Part shown: positions 34,174 to 42,550 of the stretch, piece after piece
How positions within the stretch are numbered: position 1 is the stretch's first letter
How the letters are laid out: each line of letters starts with the position of its first letter
Assembly (NCBI GenBank): GCA_028691965.1
Contig: JAQUYE010000001.1
Span: 1-64,000 of the forward strand
Source: Paludibacter sp.
Lineage (GTDB): Bacteria; Bacteroidota; Bacteroidia; Bacteroidales; Paludibacteraceae
Direction: 5' to 3'
DNA length: 64,000 nt
The notes under the pieces: model-generated
The model's input: only the letters and a program-made list of their open reading frames with translations
What the model was told of the DNA's origin: nothing
The model's database searches: none
Made by a program: the position numbers and the translations under genes

Positions 34174-35070
34174 ATGAACAATAAAAAGCCCGGCTTTACA
34201 ATTGCAGTGGCTAGTGGTAAAGGTGGAACCGGAAAGACTTTTATTAGTACTAATCTGTTCAATACACTTCAAAAATACTCCTACAAAGTGACTCTGGTCG
34301 ATTGTGATGCCGAAGAACCAAATGCCCGTCAGTTTACCGGTGGTAAAAAGGTATCAACAAAGCTAGTGACGCAACTTGTGCCGGTGATTGATGAAAGTAA
34401 ATGTGTGTATTGCGGGAAATGCTTTGAATACTGTACCTATAACGCAATTTTCTTTGTAAAGGAGGCCCGGATGATCCGGGTGTTGGATGATTTGTGTCAT
34501 GGCTGTGGTGCATGTACGGTCGCCTGTGAACCGTACGGAGCCATTCACGAAAAAGAAGATGAGTTGGGTACAGTTAACCACTACGAAATTACTCCCGGTG
34601 TAACAGTTGTGGAGGCCCGTACGAAGGTAGGAGTTCACTCTTCAGTGAAAGTGGTTAAAGAAGCTATTCGTTCAGCATATGATGCAGATGTGGTGGTGCT
34701 TGATTCTCCTCCGGGAACTTCCTGTCCGTTTATTCAAACGGTTGCATCAGCCGATTTTGTAGTATTGGTAACTGAGCCGACACCTTTCGGAATGAGTGAT
34801 TTAAAACAATCTGTAGAAACGCTCAGGCACATGGGGAAACCCTGTGGAGTGATTGTCAACAGGGCAGGTTTGGGTACAAACGAAGTGTATGATTATCTGA
34901 GTTCGGAGCAACTTCCCTTGTTGATGAACATTCCTTTTGATCGTTCAATTGCCCGGATTTATTCCGAAGGTAACCTGCTTACTGAGCAGGATGACGGTTG
35001 GCAAATGCAGTTTAATCTAATGTATAATCTAATAACCGAACGGTATGGAATTAGCTGTAATAAGTGGTAA
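34174..35070 (+). CDS. MinD/Mrp-type ATPase with inserted ferredoxin domain, copy 1
   Basis: 298 aa. Deviant Walker A ASGKGGTGKTF at the N-terminus and the SIMIBI switch VVLDSPPGTSCP. Residues ~75-130 hold two 4Fe-4S motifs (CVYCGKCFEYC and CHGCGACTVAC). This inserted-ferredoxin MinD class comes in adjacent pairs in anaerobes, including the ORP operons of Desulfovibrio. The likely role is ATP-dependent handling of metal-sulfur clusters, or protein positioning. It overlaps the second copy by 26 bases, so translation is coupled. Confidence 0.88.
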   Translation: MNNKKPGFTIAVASGKGGTGKTFISTNLFNTLQKYSYKVTLVDCDAEEPNARQFTGGKKVSTKLVTQLVPVIDESKCVYCGKCFEYCTYNAIFFVKEARMIRVLDDLCHGCGACTVACEPYGAIHEKEDELGTVNHYEITPGVTVVEARTKVGVHSSVKVVKEAIRSAYDADVVVLDSPPGTSCPFIQTVASADFVVLVTEPTPFGMSDLKQSVETLRHMGKPCGVIVNRAGLGTNEVYDYLSSEQLPLLMNIPFDRSIARIYSEGNLLTEQDDGWQMQFNLMYNLITERYGISCNKW

Positions 35071-35926
35071 GGGAGGTACCGGCAAAAGTAGTGTGAGTGC
35101 AGCATTTGCAAGCTTACACGAACGTATTGTGTTAGCCGATTGCGATGTGGATGCAGCCAATCTTTTTTTGTTGTTTAATCCCGTTAACGACGAAGAAATG
35201 GTGTTTGTTTCGGGACATAAGGCTGTTATTGACAGGGAAAAATGTACGGATTGTGGTCATTGTGTTTCTTATTGTCGTTTTGATGCAATTGATGTACGAA
35301 ATGACGAAGTGTGGATTAACGAGATAGCGTGTGATGGTTGTGAACTTTGTGCCCGTGTCTGTCCCGAAGAAGCTATTGCAATGGTGCCGGAAGCTGATAG
35401 CCGGATGTATAGTGGAAGTTTTAGAAAAGGGAAAATGGTGTACGGGCGCCTGGCTCCGGGAGAAGAGAATTCGGGGCGTCTGGTAGATCTTGTACGCAAA
35501 CAAGCAAAAGAAATAGCCAAAAAGGAGAACATTGCTACTATTCTGTTGGATGGCCCTCCGGGAATTGGTTGTCCGGTTCTTTCTACTATTACCGGTGTTG
35601 ATCATGTAGTTATCGTTACTGAACCTACCTTGTCGGGATTACATGATCTGAAACGAGCAGTTGAGCTTACGCATAATTATGATATTCCTACCAGTGTAAT
35701 CATCAATAAATATGATTTGAACGAAGCTATTGCATTGCAGATAAAAGCATATTGTTCGTTTGAAGGATTGATGGTAGTTGCCATGCTTCCTTTTGATCGC
35801 AGGGTTGTAGAGGCCATGGTTCACTGTAAAAGTATCGTTGAATATGCTCCTGATTCCGAAGTTTCAAAGCTACTTCAATCAGCATGTAAGAAAATTACCC
35901 ATGGATGGGCTGTAGGTTGCGTTTAA
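35045..35926 (+). CDS. MinD/Mrp-type ATPase with inserted ferredoxin domain, copy 2
   Basis: 293 aa paralogue of the preceding gene, with MELAVISGKGGTGKSS, LDGPPGIGCP, and paired cluster motifs CTDCGHCVSYC and CDGCELCARVCP at residues ~60-115. The two copies differ enough to form a heterodimer, as expected for pairs of this class (inference). Its start lies inside copy 1. Confidence 0.88.
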   Translation: MELAVISGKGGTGKSSVSAAFASLHERIVLADCDVDAANLFLLFNPVNDEEMVFVSGHKAVIDREKCTDCGHCVSYCRFDAIDVRNDEVWINEIACDGCELCARVCPEEAIAMVPEADSRMYSGSFRKGKMVYGRLAPGEENSGRLVDLVRKQAKEIAKKENIATILLDGPPGIGCPVLSTITGVDHVVIVTEPTLSGLHDLKRAVELTHNYDIPTSVIINKYDLNEAIALQIKAYCSFEGLMVVAMLPFDRRVVEAMVHCKSIVEYAPDSEVSKLLQSACKKITHGWAVGCV

Positions 35927-35945
35927 TATTAAATACAAATTCATT

Positions 35946-37637
35946 ATGAGTCAGAAACGAATAATCGTAATCGGTGGTTCAGCTGCCGGACCAAAGGCAG
36001 CATCACGTGCTCGCCGATTGGATGAAAATGCTGAAATTACACTTATTCAGAAGTCGGCTGACCTGTCGATGGCTTCCTGTGGATATCCTTATTATGTTGG
36101 AGGTTTTTTTGACGACCGGAACCAGCTTTTATGCTCTCCTGCAGGTGTTGTAAGAGATTCACGTTTTTTTTGGAATGCCAAAAAGATTGAAACTCTGGTG
36201 AACACTGAGGTGATAGGTATTGACAGGGTTAAAAAAGAAGTTAGTTACATAAATCTGCTCACCGGAGAGAAAAACTCGGCTTTGTACGACAAATTAGTTC
36301 TTGCCACTGGAGCTACACCACGAAAACCACCTGTTCCTGGAATTGATTTAACGGGGGTAACTACCTTGCAATCCATGCAGGATGCTGATTACCTTCGAAA
36401 AGTGCGTGACGAGGGTATAATTAAAAAAGCTGTAATTATCGGAGGTGGATTGATTGGTATAGAAACCACCGAGGCACTGCACCTGGCGGGTATCGAAATT
36501 ACCATGGTAGAAATGCTTCCCCAGTTGCTTACTTTCCTTGATTTCCAAATGGCAAAGTTAGTAGAGAAGTATGTACAGGGTAAAGTAAATGTAATCCTCA
36601 ACAATGGGGTAACTGAATTTAAAGGTGAAAATGGTGTCCTTAAAACGGTAAAGTTACAGGATGGTACAGAAATTCCCTGTGATTTAGCTGTACTGGCCAT
36701 TGGTGTGCAGCCAAATGTAAAACTTGCACAGTCTGTTGGCCTGGAGATAGGAACAACAGGGGGAATTAAGGTGAATGAGTATTTACAGACGAGTGATTCC
36801 GATATATATGCTGTGGGCGACTGTATTGAAGTTCCACACCTTATTACAGGTATGCATGTTCATGCTCCTTTCGGCGATTTAGCTAACCTTCAGGGAAGAA
36901 TAGTAGGAGAGAATCTTATAGTGGGGAATGTGACTACTTTTCCGGGAACTATACAAACAGGGATATGTAAAGTGTTCGATTTTGGGGTGGGTTCGACTGG
37001 TTTATCTGAAAAGAACGCTCAGAAAGCAGGCCTTACAAATATAGCAACTGTGGTGAATGCCAGTCTCGACAAGCCGGGCTTTATGCAAGGTAAACTATTG
37101 ATAACTAAATTAATTGTCGAACGAGCAACTCATCGTATTCTTGGTGCTCAGGTTATAGGTCCTGGTGAGGTAAGCAAACAGCTGGCAATCTGGGCTATGG
37201 CTATTCAGGGGAAAATGACTGTCGAACAAATGGTAAATGTTGATTTACCCTATGCACCTCCTTACTCCCTGGCGATTGACCACAGTATAGCTACTGCTCA
37301 TGTTATGCAGAACAAACTTCGTGGTTTGTTTAAGGGAATATCAGCAATAGAATTAAATGAATTGGTAACAAATGATAAATCTCCATACTTGTTGGATGTA
37401 AGAAATCCCGACGAGTTTGAACAGTTACGGCTTGGCATTGGTGAAGTGTTACTTCCACTGGGGCAGCTTCGTAAACGACTAACCGAACTACCGGAAGATA
37501 AAAACACCGAAATTGTTGTATGGTGTAAAATATCTCTGCGGGGATACGAGGCGGCTTTAATTCTTCAGGCAAATGGGTATAAGCAGGTAAGGGTGCTTGA
37601 AGGAGGGTTAATGGCCTGGCCTTTTGTAACAAAATAA
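35946..37637 (+). CDS. CoA-disulfide reductase/NADH oxidase-like flavoprotein fused to rhodanese
   Basis: 563 aa. FAD motif GGSAAGPKAASRARR, single redox Cys45 in MASCGYPYYVGG, NAD(P) motif IIGGGLIGIETTEAL, and AVGDC. The C-terminal ~95 residues are a rhodanese domain (LLDVRNPDEF) with Cys527 in WCKISLRGYEA. Such CoADR-rhodanese fusions reduce CoA disulfide, CoA-persulfide or polysulfide and manage sulfane sulfur. Its place between two NifX-like genes suggests supply or removal of sulfide for cluster chemistry; that is inference. Confidence 0.9.
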   Translation: MSQKRIIVIGGSAAGPKAASRARRLDENAEITLIQKSADLSMASCGYPYYVGGFFDDRNQLLCSPAGVVRDSRFFWNAKKIETLVNTEVIGIDRVKKEVSYINLLTGEKNSALYDKLVLATGATPRKPPVPGIDLTGVTTLQSMQDADYLRKVRDEGIIKKAVIIGGGLIGIETTEALHLAGIEITMVEMLPQLLTFLDFQMAKLVEKYVQGKVNVILNNGVTEFKGENGVLKTVKLQDGTEIPCDLAVLAIGVQPNVKLAQSVGLEIGTTGGIKVNEYLQTSDSDIYAVGDCIEVPHLITGMHVHAPFGDLANLQGRIVGENLIVGNVTTFPGTIQTGICKVFDFGVGSTGLSEKNAQKAGLTNIATVVNASLDKPGFMQGKLLITKLIVERATHRILGAQVIGPGEVSKQLAIWAMAIQGKMTVEQMVNVDLPYAPPYSLAIDHSIATAHVMQNKLRGLFKGISAIELNELVTNDKSPYLLDVRNPDEFEQLRLGIGEVLLPLGQLRKRLTELPEDKNTEIVVWCKISLRGYEAALILQANGYKQVRVLEGGLMAWPFVTK

Positions 37638-37655
37638 CTAATTAACTATAATTAT

Positions 37656-38012
37656 ATGAATAAAATTATTGCGGTTCCGTTGGAACAAGGAGTGCTGTGC
37701 GAGCACTTCGGACATTGCGAACAATTTGCCATTGTTCAGATAGAAAACAATACAATAGCCGATGTGCGGATTTTAACCCCTCCGGAGCATGTACCCGGTT
37801 TATATCCCAGGTGGGTAGCTGGATTCGGTGTGACCGACGTTATTGCCGGAGGTATGGGCCAAAAGGCTATTGACTTGTTTCACCAGCAAAACATCAATGC
37901 GTTTGTCGGTGCTCCTAAGCTGGGAGCCGAAGAGCTGGTAATGGCATTTATTGATGACGAACTTGAGTTAAGTGCAAATTATTGCAATCACGATCACGAT
38001 CATCATCATTAA
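37656..38012 (+). CDS. NifX/NifB-type cofactor-binding protein with His-rich tail, copy 2
   Basis: 118 aa. EHFGHCEQFAIVQIENN and FGVTDVIAGGMGQKAIDLF fit the iron-molybdenum cofactor family. The C-terminus NHDHDHHH is a likely metal-binding tail. It has 18 bases to the flavoprotein gene upstream, so it probably ends the operon that starts at copy 1. In ORP-type clusters two NifX-like proteins often occur together. Confidence 0.87.
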   Translation: MNKIIAVPLEQGVLCEHFGHCEQFAIVQIENNTIADVRILTPPEHVPGLYPRWVAGFGVTDVIAGGMGQKAIDLFHQQNINAFVGAPKLGAEELVMAFIDDELELSANYCNHDHDHHH

Positions 38013-38090
38013 CACTACAACTAACTTCAAAAGGGGGGAGCTAAACATTCATTGAGTTAAACTTGTTACTGACTACACGACAAATTTATG

Positions 38091-38098
38091 TACCTTTG
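38091..38098 (+). promoter_or_regulatory. -7 element for DUF134-MBL genes
   Basis: TACCTTTG is a perfect TAnnTTTG, 26 bases before the ATG at 38125. It gives the regulator its own transcript. Confidence 0.62.
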
Positions 38099-38124
38099 TT
38101 CTGTTAATTCACGTATACATCAGA

Positions 38125-38541
38125 ATGCCACGTCCTAAAAGCTCAAGAAGAATAGTTTCTCCCCCCCTGATGAAAGGGTATAAGCCCTTTGGAATACCAC
38201 GCAGAGAGCTTGAATCGGTTGTACTCAGTATCGACGAGTACGAATCCATTCGTTTGCTCGACTACGAAGGGATGGTACAGGAGCAGGCTGCCGAACAAAT
38301 GAATGTGTCGCGACCTACCCTGACCAGAATTTATGAGAGTGCGCGCCGATCGATGGCAAAAGCTTTTGTAGAGGGCAAGATGATACTTATTGAAGGGGGT
38401 AATGTTGAGTTTGAACACGATTGGTACCGTTGTCGTAAGTGTCATAAATTAATAGCCGGACTTAATCAACACCTGCCTTGTAAAAATTGCGATCGATACA
38501 ATAACGAAGAACTAACGCTTATATACCAGCAAAAAGAATGA
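38125..38541 (+). CDS. DUF134 helix-turn-helix protein with zinc ribbon
   Basis: 138 aa. It begins PRPKSSRRI, then VVLSIDEYESIRLLDYEGMVQEQAAEQMNVSRPTLTRIYESARRSMAKAF, a sigma-like HTH typical of the UPF0251/DUF134 family. Two CxxC pairs near the C-terminus (CRKCHKL and CKNCDRY) form a probable zinc or Fe-S site. DUF134 genes are regularly found beside NifX-like and MinD-ferredoxin genes in anaerobes. It is the obvious candidate regulator of this cluster, perhaps acting at the GARCAAATGTTC sites (inference). Overlaps the next gene by ATGA. Confidence 0.87.
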   Translation: MPRPKSSRRIVSPPLMKGYKPFGIPRRELESVVLSIDEYESIRLLDYEGMVQEQAAEQMNVSRPTLTRIYESARRSMAKAFVEGKMILIEGGNVEFEHDWYRCRKCHKLIAGLNQHLPCKNCDRYNNEELTLIYQQKE

Positions 38542-39368
38542 AAGTTATAGTTCTGTCTGATAACCGTAGTGCCAACCCGGACTATCAAACGGAGCATGGT
38601 TTGTCGGTTTATGTCGAAACTTCCGAATACCGCTATTTGCTTGATACGGGCGCTTCGGGTTTGTTTATCCGAAACGCTGCCATTGCAGGGGTTGACCTTA
38701 GTCTGGTGGATTATGTGATTTTATCACACGGACACAGTGATCATACCGGAGGATTAGACGCCTTTCTGCGCATCAATCACAGCGCGAAGATAATTATATC
38801 AGACCTGGCTTTAAGTCAGCGGTTATACTCTAAACGAAACGGTTTCCGTGAAATCGGGTCGTCTGTCGATGTGCGACGGGTGACCGATCGGATGATGTAT
38901 GTCGACGGCTTGTGTGCAATCAATAACGAAGCAAGGGTATTCAGGCTTACCGAAACTCCATTCCCTACACCTCTTGCCAATTCAACTCTTTACAAGGGTG
39001 AGCCGGAACATGTACAGCCCGATGATTTCAGTCATGAAATAGTGGTGGTTATAGGTAATGATAAACCCTTTGTTTTTACGGGCTGTGCACACAAAGGCCT
39101 GCTGAATATCCTGCATGCAGTGCGAACCCAACTCAACACTGAACCGGGTATCGTGTTTGGCGGTTTTCACCTGGTTGATTCTACAGTGGGACAGTCGTAC
39201 GAAACAACTGAAACCATTACTTCCCTTGCTGATCAGTTGATACACGAGTATCCTGATACCCGTTTTTTTACCGGTCATTGTACCGGCGATAGTGCCTGTT
39301 CAATCTTAAAATCATCCATCCCCGATTATCTGTATCAATTTGGGGTAGGAGATTTATATACCTTTTAA
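38538..39368 (+). CDS. Metallo-beta-lactamase-fold hydrolase
   Basis: 276 aa with the metal motif SHGHSDHTGG and later His ligands (TGCAHKGLLNI, VFGGFHL, FTGHCTGD). This arrangement matches the MBL subgroup annotated as 7,8-dihydropterin-6-methyl-4-(beta-D-ribofuranosyl)aminobenzene-5'-phosphate synthase-like, which occurs beside MinD and NifX genes. The catalytic role is unknown. Translationally coupled to DUF134 by a 4-base overlap. Confidence 0.86.
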   Translation: MKVIVLSDNRSANPDYQTEHGLSVYVETSEYRYLLDTGASGLFIRNAAIAGVDLSLVDYVILSHGHSDHTGGLDAFLRINHSAKIIISDLALSQRLYSKRNGFREIGSSVDVRRVTDRMMYVDGLCAINNEARVFRLTETPFPTPLANSTLYKGEPEHVQPDDFSHEIVVVIGNDKPFVFTGCAHKGLLNILHAVRTQLNTEPGIVFGGFHLVDSTVGQSYETTETITSLADQLIHEYPDTRFFTGHCTGDSACSILKSSIPDYLYQFGVGDLYTF

Positions 39369-39381
39369 TACCTATATACGT

Positions 39382-40182
39382 ATGAATGCGAATGAAATAG
39401 AGTATGCAATTTTTGGTGAAGAGATGCAGTATGTCGAGATCGAACTGGATCCTCACGAAACTGTAATTGCTGAATCCGGTAGTTTTATGATGATGGAAGA
39501 GGGAATCAAAATGGAAACTATTTTTGGTGACGGGTCACGTAACGAATCCGGGATACTCGGTAAAATGTGGTCGGCCGGCAAGCGGGTACTGACCGGCGAG
39601 AGTCTGTTTATGACTGCCTATCAGAATCAGAATTACAGTCGTGCTAAGGTGAGCTTTGCTGCTCCCTATCCCGGGAAAATCATCCCTGTAAACCTTTCAG
39701 CTTACGACGGTAAGTTTATTTGTCAGAAGGATGCTTTTCTCTGCGCTGCCAAAGGAGTCTCGGTAGGCATAGAATTTACGAAGAAAATTGGCGTTGGCCT
39801 CTTCGGTGGTGAAGGGTTTATTATGCAGAAACTCGAAGGCGACGGTCTTGCCTTTGTTCACAGCGGAGGTACGCTTGCCCGCAAAGAACTCCGACCGGGC
39901 GAAGTGCTCAAGGTGGATACCGGCTGTATAGTCGGCTTCTCACAAACTATTCGCTACGACATCCAGTTCATTGGAGGAATCAAAAATACAATTTTCGGAG
40001 GCGAAGGCTTGTTTTATGCTACCCTGCGCGGACCCGGAGTTGTTTATATTCAGTCCTTACCTTTCAGTCGACTTGCCGCTCGCGTGTTAGCACTGGCAAC
40101 CAAACCGGGGGGGTCGCGCCGCGAAGAAGGAGGTATCCTGGGCAAGGTCGGGAATATACTGGACGGCGATAACCGCTTTTAG
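39382..40182 (+). CDS. AIM24/TIGR00266 family protein
   Basis: 266 aa. It starts [33 protein letters not shown] and has the repeated beta-strand pattern of the family ([63 protein letters not shown]). AIM24 members occur in mitochondria and bacteria; the bacterial role is unclear. It lies 13 bases after the MBL gene and may be co-transcribed. Confidence 0.87.
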   Translation: MNANEIEYAIFGEEMQYVEIELDPHETVIAESGSFMMMEEGIKMETIFGDGSRNESGILGKMWSAGKRVLTGESLFMTAYQNQNYSRAKVSFAAPYPGKIIPVNLSAYDGKFICQKDAFLCAAKGVSVGIEFTKKIGVGLFGGEGFIMQKLEGDGLAFVHSGGTLARKELRPGEVLKVDTGCIVGFSQTIRYDIQFIGGIKNTIFGGEGLFYATLRGPGVVYIQSLPFSRLAARVLALATKPGGSRREEGGILGKVGNILDGDNRF

Positions 40183-40223
40183 GGGTTCCTAAACTTTTTT
40201 CCGACTTAGCTGTTTATGCCCGT

Positions 40224-41165
40224 ATGGATCGTTTATATAATATTTACAGCCGGGAAGACTTGCTAAAACAGCGCCAGGCTGAACCGTTTTCACGTAAAAC
40301 TGTTTCTTTTTACCGTTACGTACAACTCTCAGAACTTCCTGAATTACGCGATCGCCTGTATGCCGACTGGTTTGCTATGGGGGTGCTGGGAAGGGTATAT
40401 ATTGCTGAAGAAGGTATCAATGCTCAGATTTCGGTTCCCGAACCTTCCATATCCTCTTTTATTGACTACCTTGATTCAACTCCCTGGTTTAAGGATATGC
40501 CCCTGAAATGGGCGGTCGAAGATAGTCAGTTTTCATTCCTGAAGCTGAAACTAAAAGTGCGTCGCAAGATTGTAGCCGATGGACTCGAGGAAGGTAGCTT
40601 TGATGTGACGAACGTAGGGCGACACCTCTCTGCTGCCGAATTTAACGCTGCCCTGGAAGATGAAAATACGATAGTAGTGGATATGCGCAATCACTACGAA
40701 AGTGAGATCGGCAGGTTTGATAAAGCGATTTGTCCTGAAGTGGAAACGTTCCGCGAAGAGGTTGACTATGTCGTTAACAAACTCAACGCACACAAGGACA
40801 AAAAGATTCTTATGTATTGTACCGGTGGTGTTCGCTGCGAAAAGGCAAGTGCCTACCTCCGCCATCATGGTTTTAAGGATGTAAATCAGCTCTACGGGGG
40901 TGTTATCGAGTATGCCCGGCAAATTAAGGAAGCGAAGCTACCCAGTCGGTTCCACGGCAAGAATTTCGTGTTCGACGAACGGCTCGGCGAGCGGATTACC
41001 GACGAAGTGATAGCTCACTGTCACCAATGTGGCACAGCCTGCGATACGCATACCAACTGTGCCAACGACAGCTGTCATAAGTTGTTTATCCAGTGCCCCG
41101 CCTGTGCCGCCACCTACCGGGGGTGTTGTAGTCCCGAATGCACCGATCAGCTAAAGGAAGCCTGA
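40224..41165 (+). CDS. trhO: tRNA uridine(34) hydroxylase TrhO (YceA)
   Basis: 313 aa. A central rhodanese domain ([18 protein letters not shown]) with active-site Cys in [17 protein letters not shown] and an N-terminal acylphosphatase-like part ([14 protein letters not shown]), followed by a Cys-rich C-terminus ([28 protein letters not shown]). TrhO forms 5-hydroxyuridine at position 34 of certain tRNAs using O2. Its presence indicates that the organism meets some oxygen despite the anaerobe-type cluster upstream. Confidence 0.92.
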   Translation: MDRLYNIYSREDLLKQRQAEPFSRKTVSFYRYVQLSELPELRDRLYADWFAMGVLGRVYIAEEGINAQISVPEPSISSFIDYLDSTPWFKDMPLKWAVEDSQFSFLKLKLKVRRKIVADGLEEGSFDVTNVGRHLSAAEFNAALEDENTIVVDMRNHYESEIGRFDKAICPEVETFREEVDYVVNKLNAHKDKKILMYCTGGVRCEKASAYLRHHGFKDVNQLYGGVIEYARQIKEAKLPSRFHGKNFVFDERLGERITDEVIAHCHQCGTACDTHTNCANDSCHKLFIQCPACAATYRGCCSPECTDQLKEA

Positions 41166-41179
41166 CGGAGGGAGTGTAA

Positions 41180-42550
41180 CTAAAGTTCAACAGGATACTG
41201 ATTGATGTGCATCCTTTTGGCTTTCACGTCGTGGGCATGGGTAATTTTTCTGATAAACTGATTTACCTTGTTGATCCGGAGATTGCTAATCCTGACTTTT
41301 TTAACCGGCAGTCGGACATCGCCCTTAATTTCATACACACCATCGGTGCTTTCGCAGGTTACATTTTTCATGTAAATACCTTCAATACGGGTAATACGTT
41401 CTTCATAAGTAGGTACCAGATCTTTCCACTGATAGAGTACATCAGTGTCGATTTCGAGCAGGCGCATCGTATTGCCCGAACTCACGTTTTCCATGATGAT
41501 ATTCTCAATAAAACCGCCTCTCCGGTGATTGGTTTTTATAAAGAAAAAACGATCTACTGACCCGGGAGCAGAGCAGTGGTGCATGTAGACATTGCGGATG
41601 CCTCCCGACATTTCGCTCCCGATAGCTAACAGGGCATGTCCGTTAAGGATGGTGCAGTTGCGGATGACTATGTTTTCGCAGGGTGTATTTAATCTCCATG
41701 CATCCTGATTGCGACCGGCTTTGATAACCACAGCATCATCTCCCTGATCGAACACGCAATCCTCAACAAGGAAGTTGCGACTCATCTCCAGGTCAACGCC
41801 ATCGTTATTATGTCCGTGTGCTTTTACGTTCAGCTTACGTACTACTCCTCCGTTGCACATATACAGGTGAATGGTCCAGAACGGACTGTTGCGGATGTTG
41901 AAGTCCTCCAGTAATACATTCGAACAGCGGTTAAAGTGGATAAGGTGTGGACGAAGGTTGTTGTCTCCTTTAGCCATTTGTCGCTCCTCCACCGGAACAT
42001 TGGTAGAAGCCATTGTATACAATTCCCGCAGTGCAAGCAGGTGAGGGGCCGGACGGGGGAACCACTTGCTCCAGAATTCCATTCGTGGCTGCAGTGTTCC
42101 TTTGCCCGAGATGGCTATGTTTTCACATTCAAAAGCATACACCAGAGGAGAATAATTATAGCATTCAAGTCCTTCCCAGGAGGTCATCACTGCAGGAAGA
42201 TATTCTGTTGGATGATCCGAAAAACTGATTATCGCATTCTCTTCAAGTACCAGATTCACATTGCTTTTAAAATGAATCGGGCCGCTAAGCCAGGTTCCGG
42301 CAGGTACCACAACCTTTCCGCCTCCTGAAGCATGACAGGCCTTAATTGCATCCCTGATGGCAGTGGTATTATTGAATTCTCCACCGGCTTGTGCGCCATA
42401 ATCTACAATATTAAATACTCTGTCAGGGAAGATATATACCAGTATCGGATCCATTTTAAAGGGAGCCTTTACCTTAACAGTACTGTAATTTCCTCCTGTT
42501 AGCAACATACTTACCCACAGGAGCAGGGTTGTGAAAATGATCTTTCTCAT
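41180..42550 (-). CDS. GH28 family pectinolytic glycosidase
   Basis: 456 aa with signal peptide and a right-handed beta-helix. GH28 catalytic motifs are visible as NNDGVDLEM, QGDDAVVIK near residue 272, GHALLAIGSE (a GHG variant) and FFIKTNHRRGG (RIK-like). Family members hydrolyse polygalacturonan or rhamnogalacturonan, or act on unsaturated products at the non-reducing end. Its start overlaps the HTCS stop by 4 bases, so it is co-transcribed with its likely regulator. The pectin context suggests a galacturonide or rhamnogalacturonan substrate. Confidence 0.92.
   Translation of the reverse strand: MRKIIFTTLLLWVSMLLTGGNYSTVKVKAPFKMDPILVYIFPDRVFNIVDYGAQAGGEFNNTTAIRDAIKACHASGGGKVVVPAGTWLSGPIHFKSNVNLVLEENAIISFSDHPTEYLPAVMTSWEGLECYNYSPLVYAFECENIAISGKGTLQPRMEFWSKWFPRPAPHLLALRELYTMASTNVPVEERQMAKGDNNLRPHLIHFNRCSNVLLEDFNIRNSPFWTIHLYMCNGGVVRKLNVKAHGHNNDGVDLEMSRNFLVEDCVFDQGDDAVVIKAGRNQDAWRLNTPCENIVIRNCTILNGHALLAIGSEMSGGIRNVYMHHCSAPGSVDRFFFIKTNHRRGGFIENIIMENVSSGNTMRLLEIDTDVLYQWKDLVPTYEERITRIEGIYMKNVTCESTDGVYEIKGDVRLPVKKVRISNLRINKVNQFIRKITHAHDVKAKRMHINQYPVEL

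Noticed and set aside
33853-38012. Nitrogen fixation locus suggested by NifX-like proteins
   Set aside because: No nifHDKENB genes are present, and the neighbours (MinD-ferredoxin pair, DUF134, MBL) fit ORP-type clusters instead.
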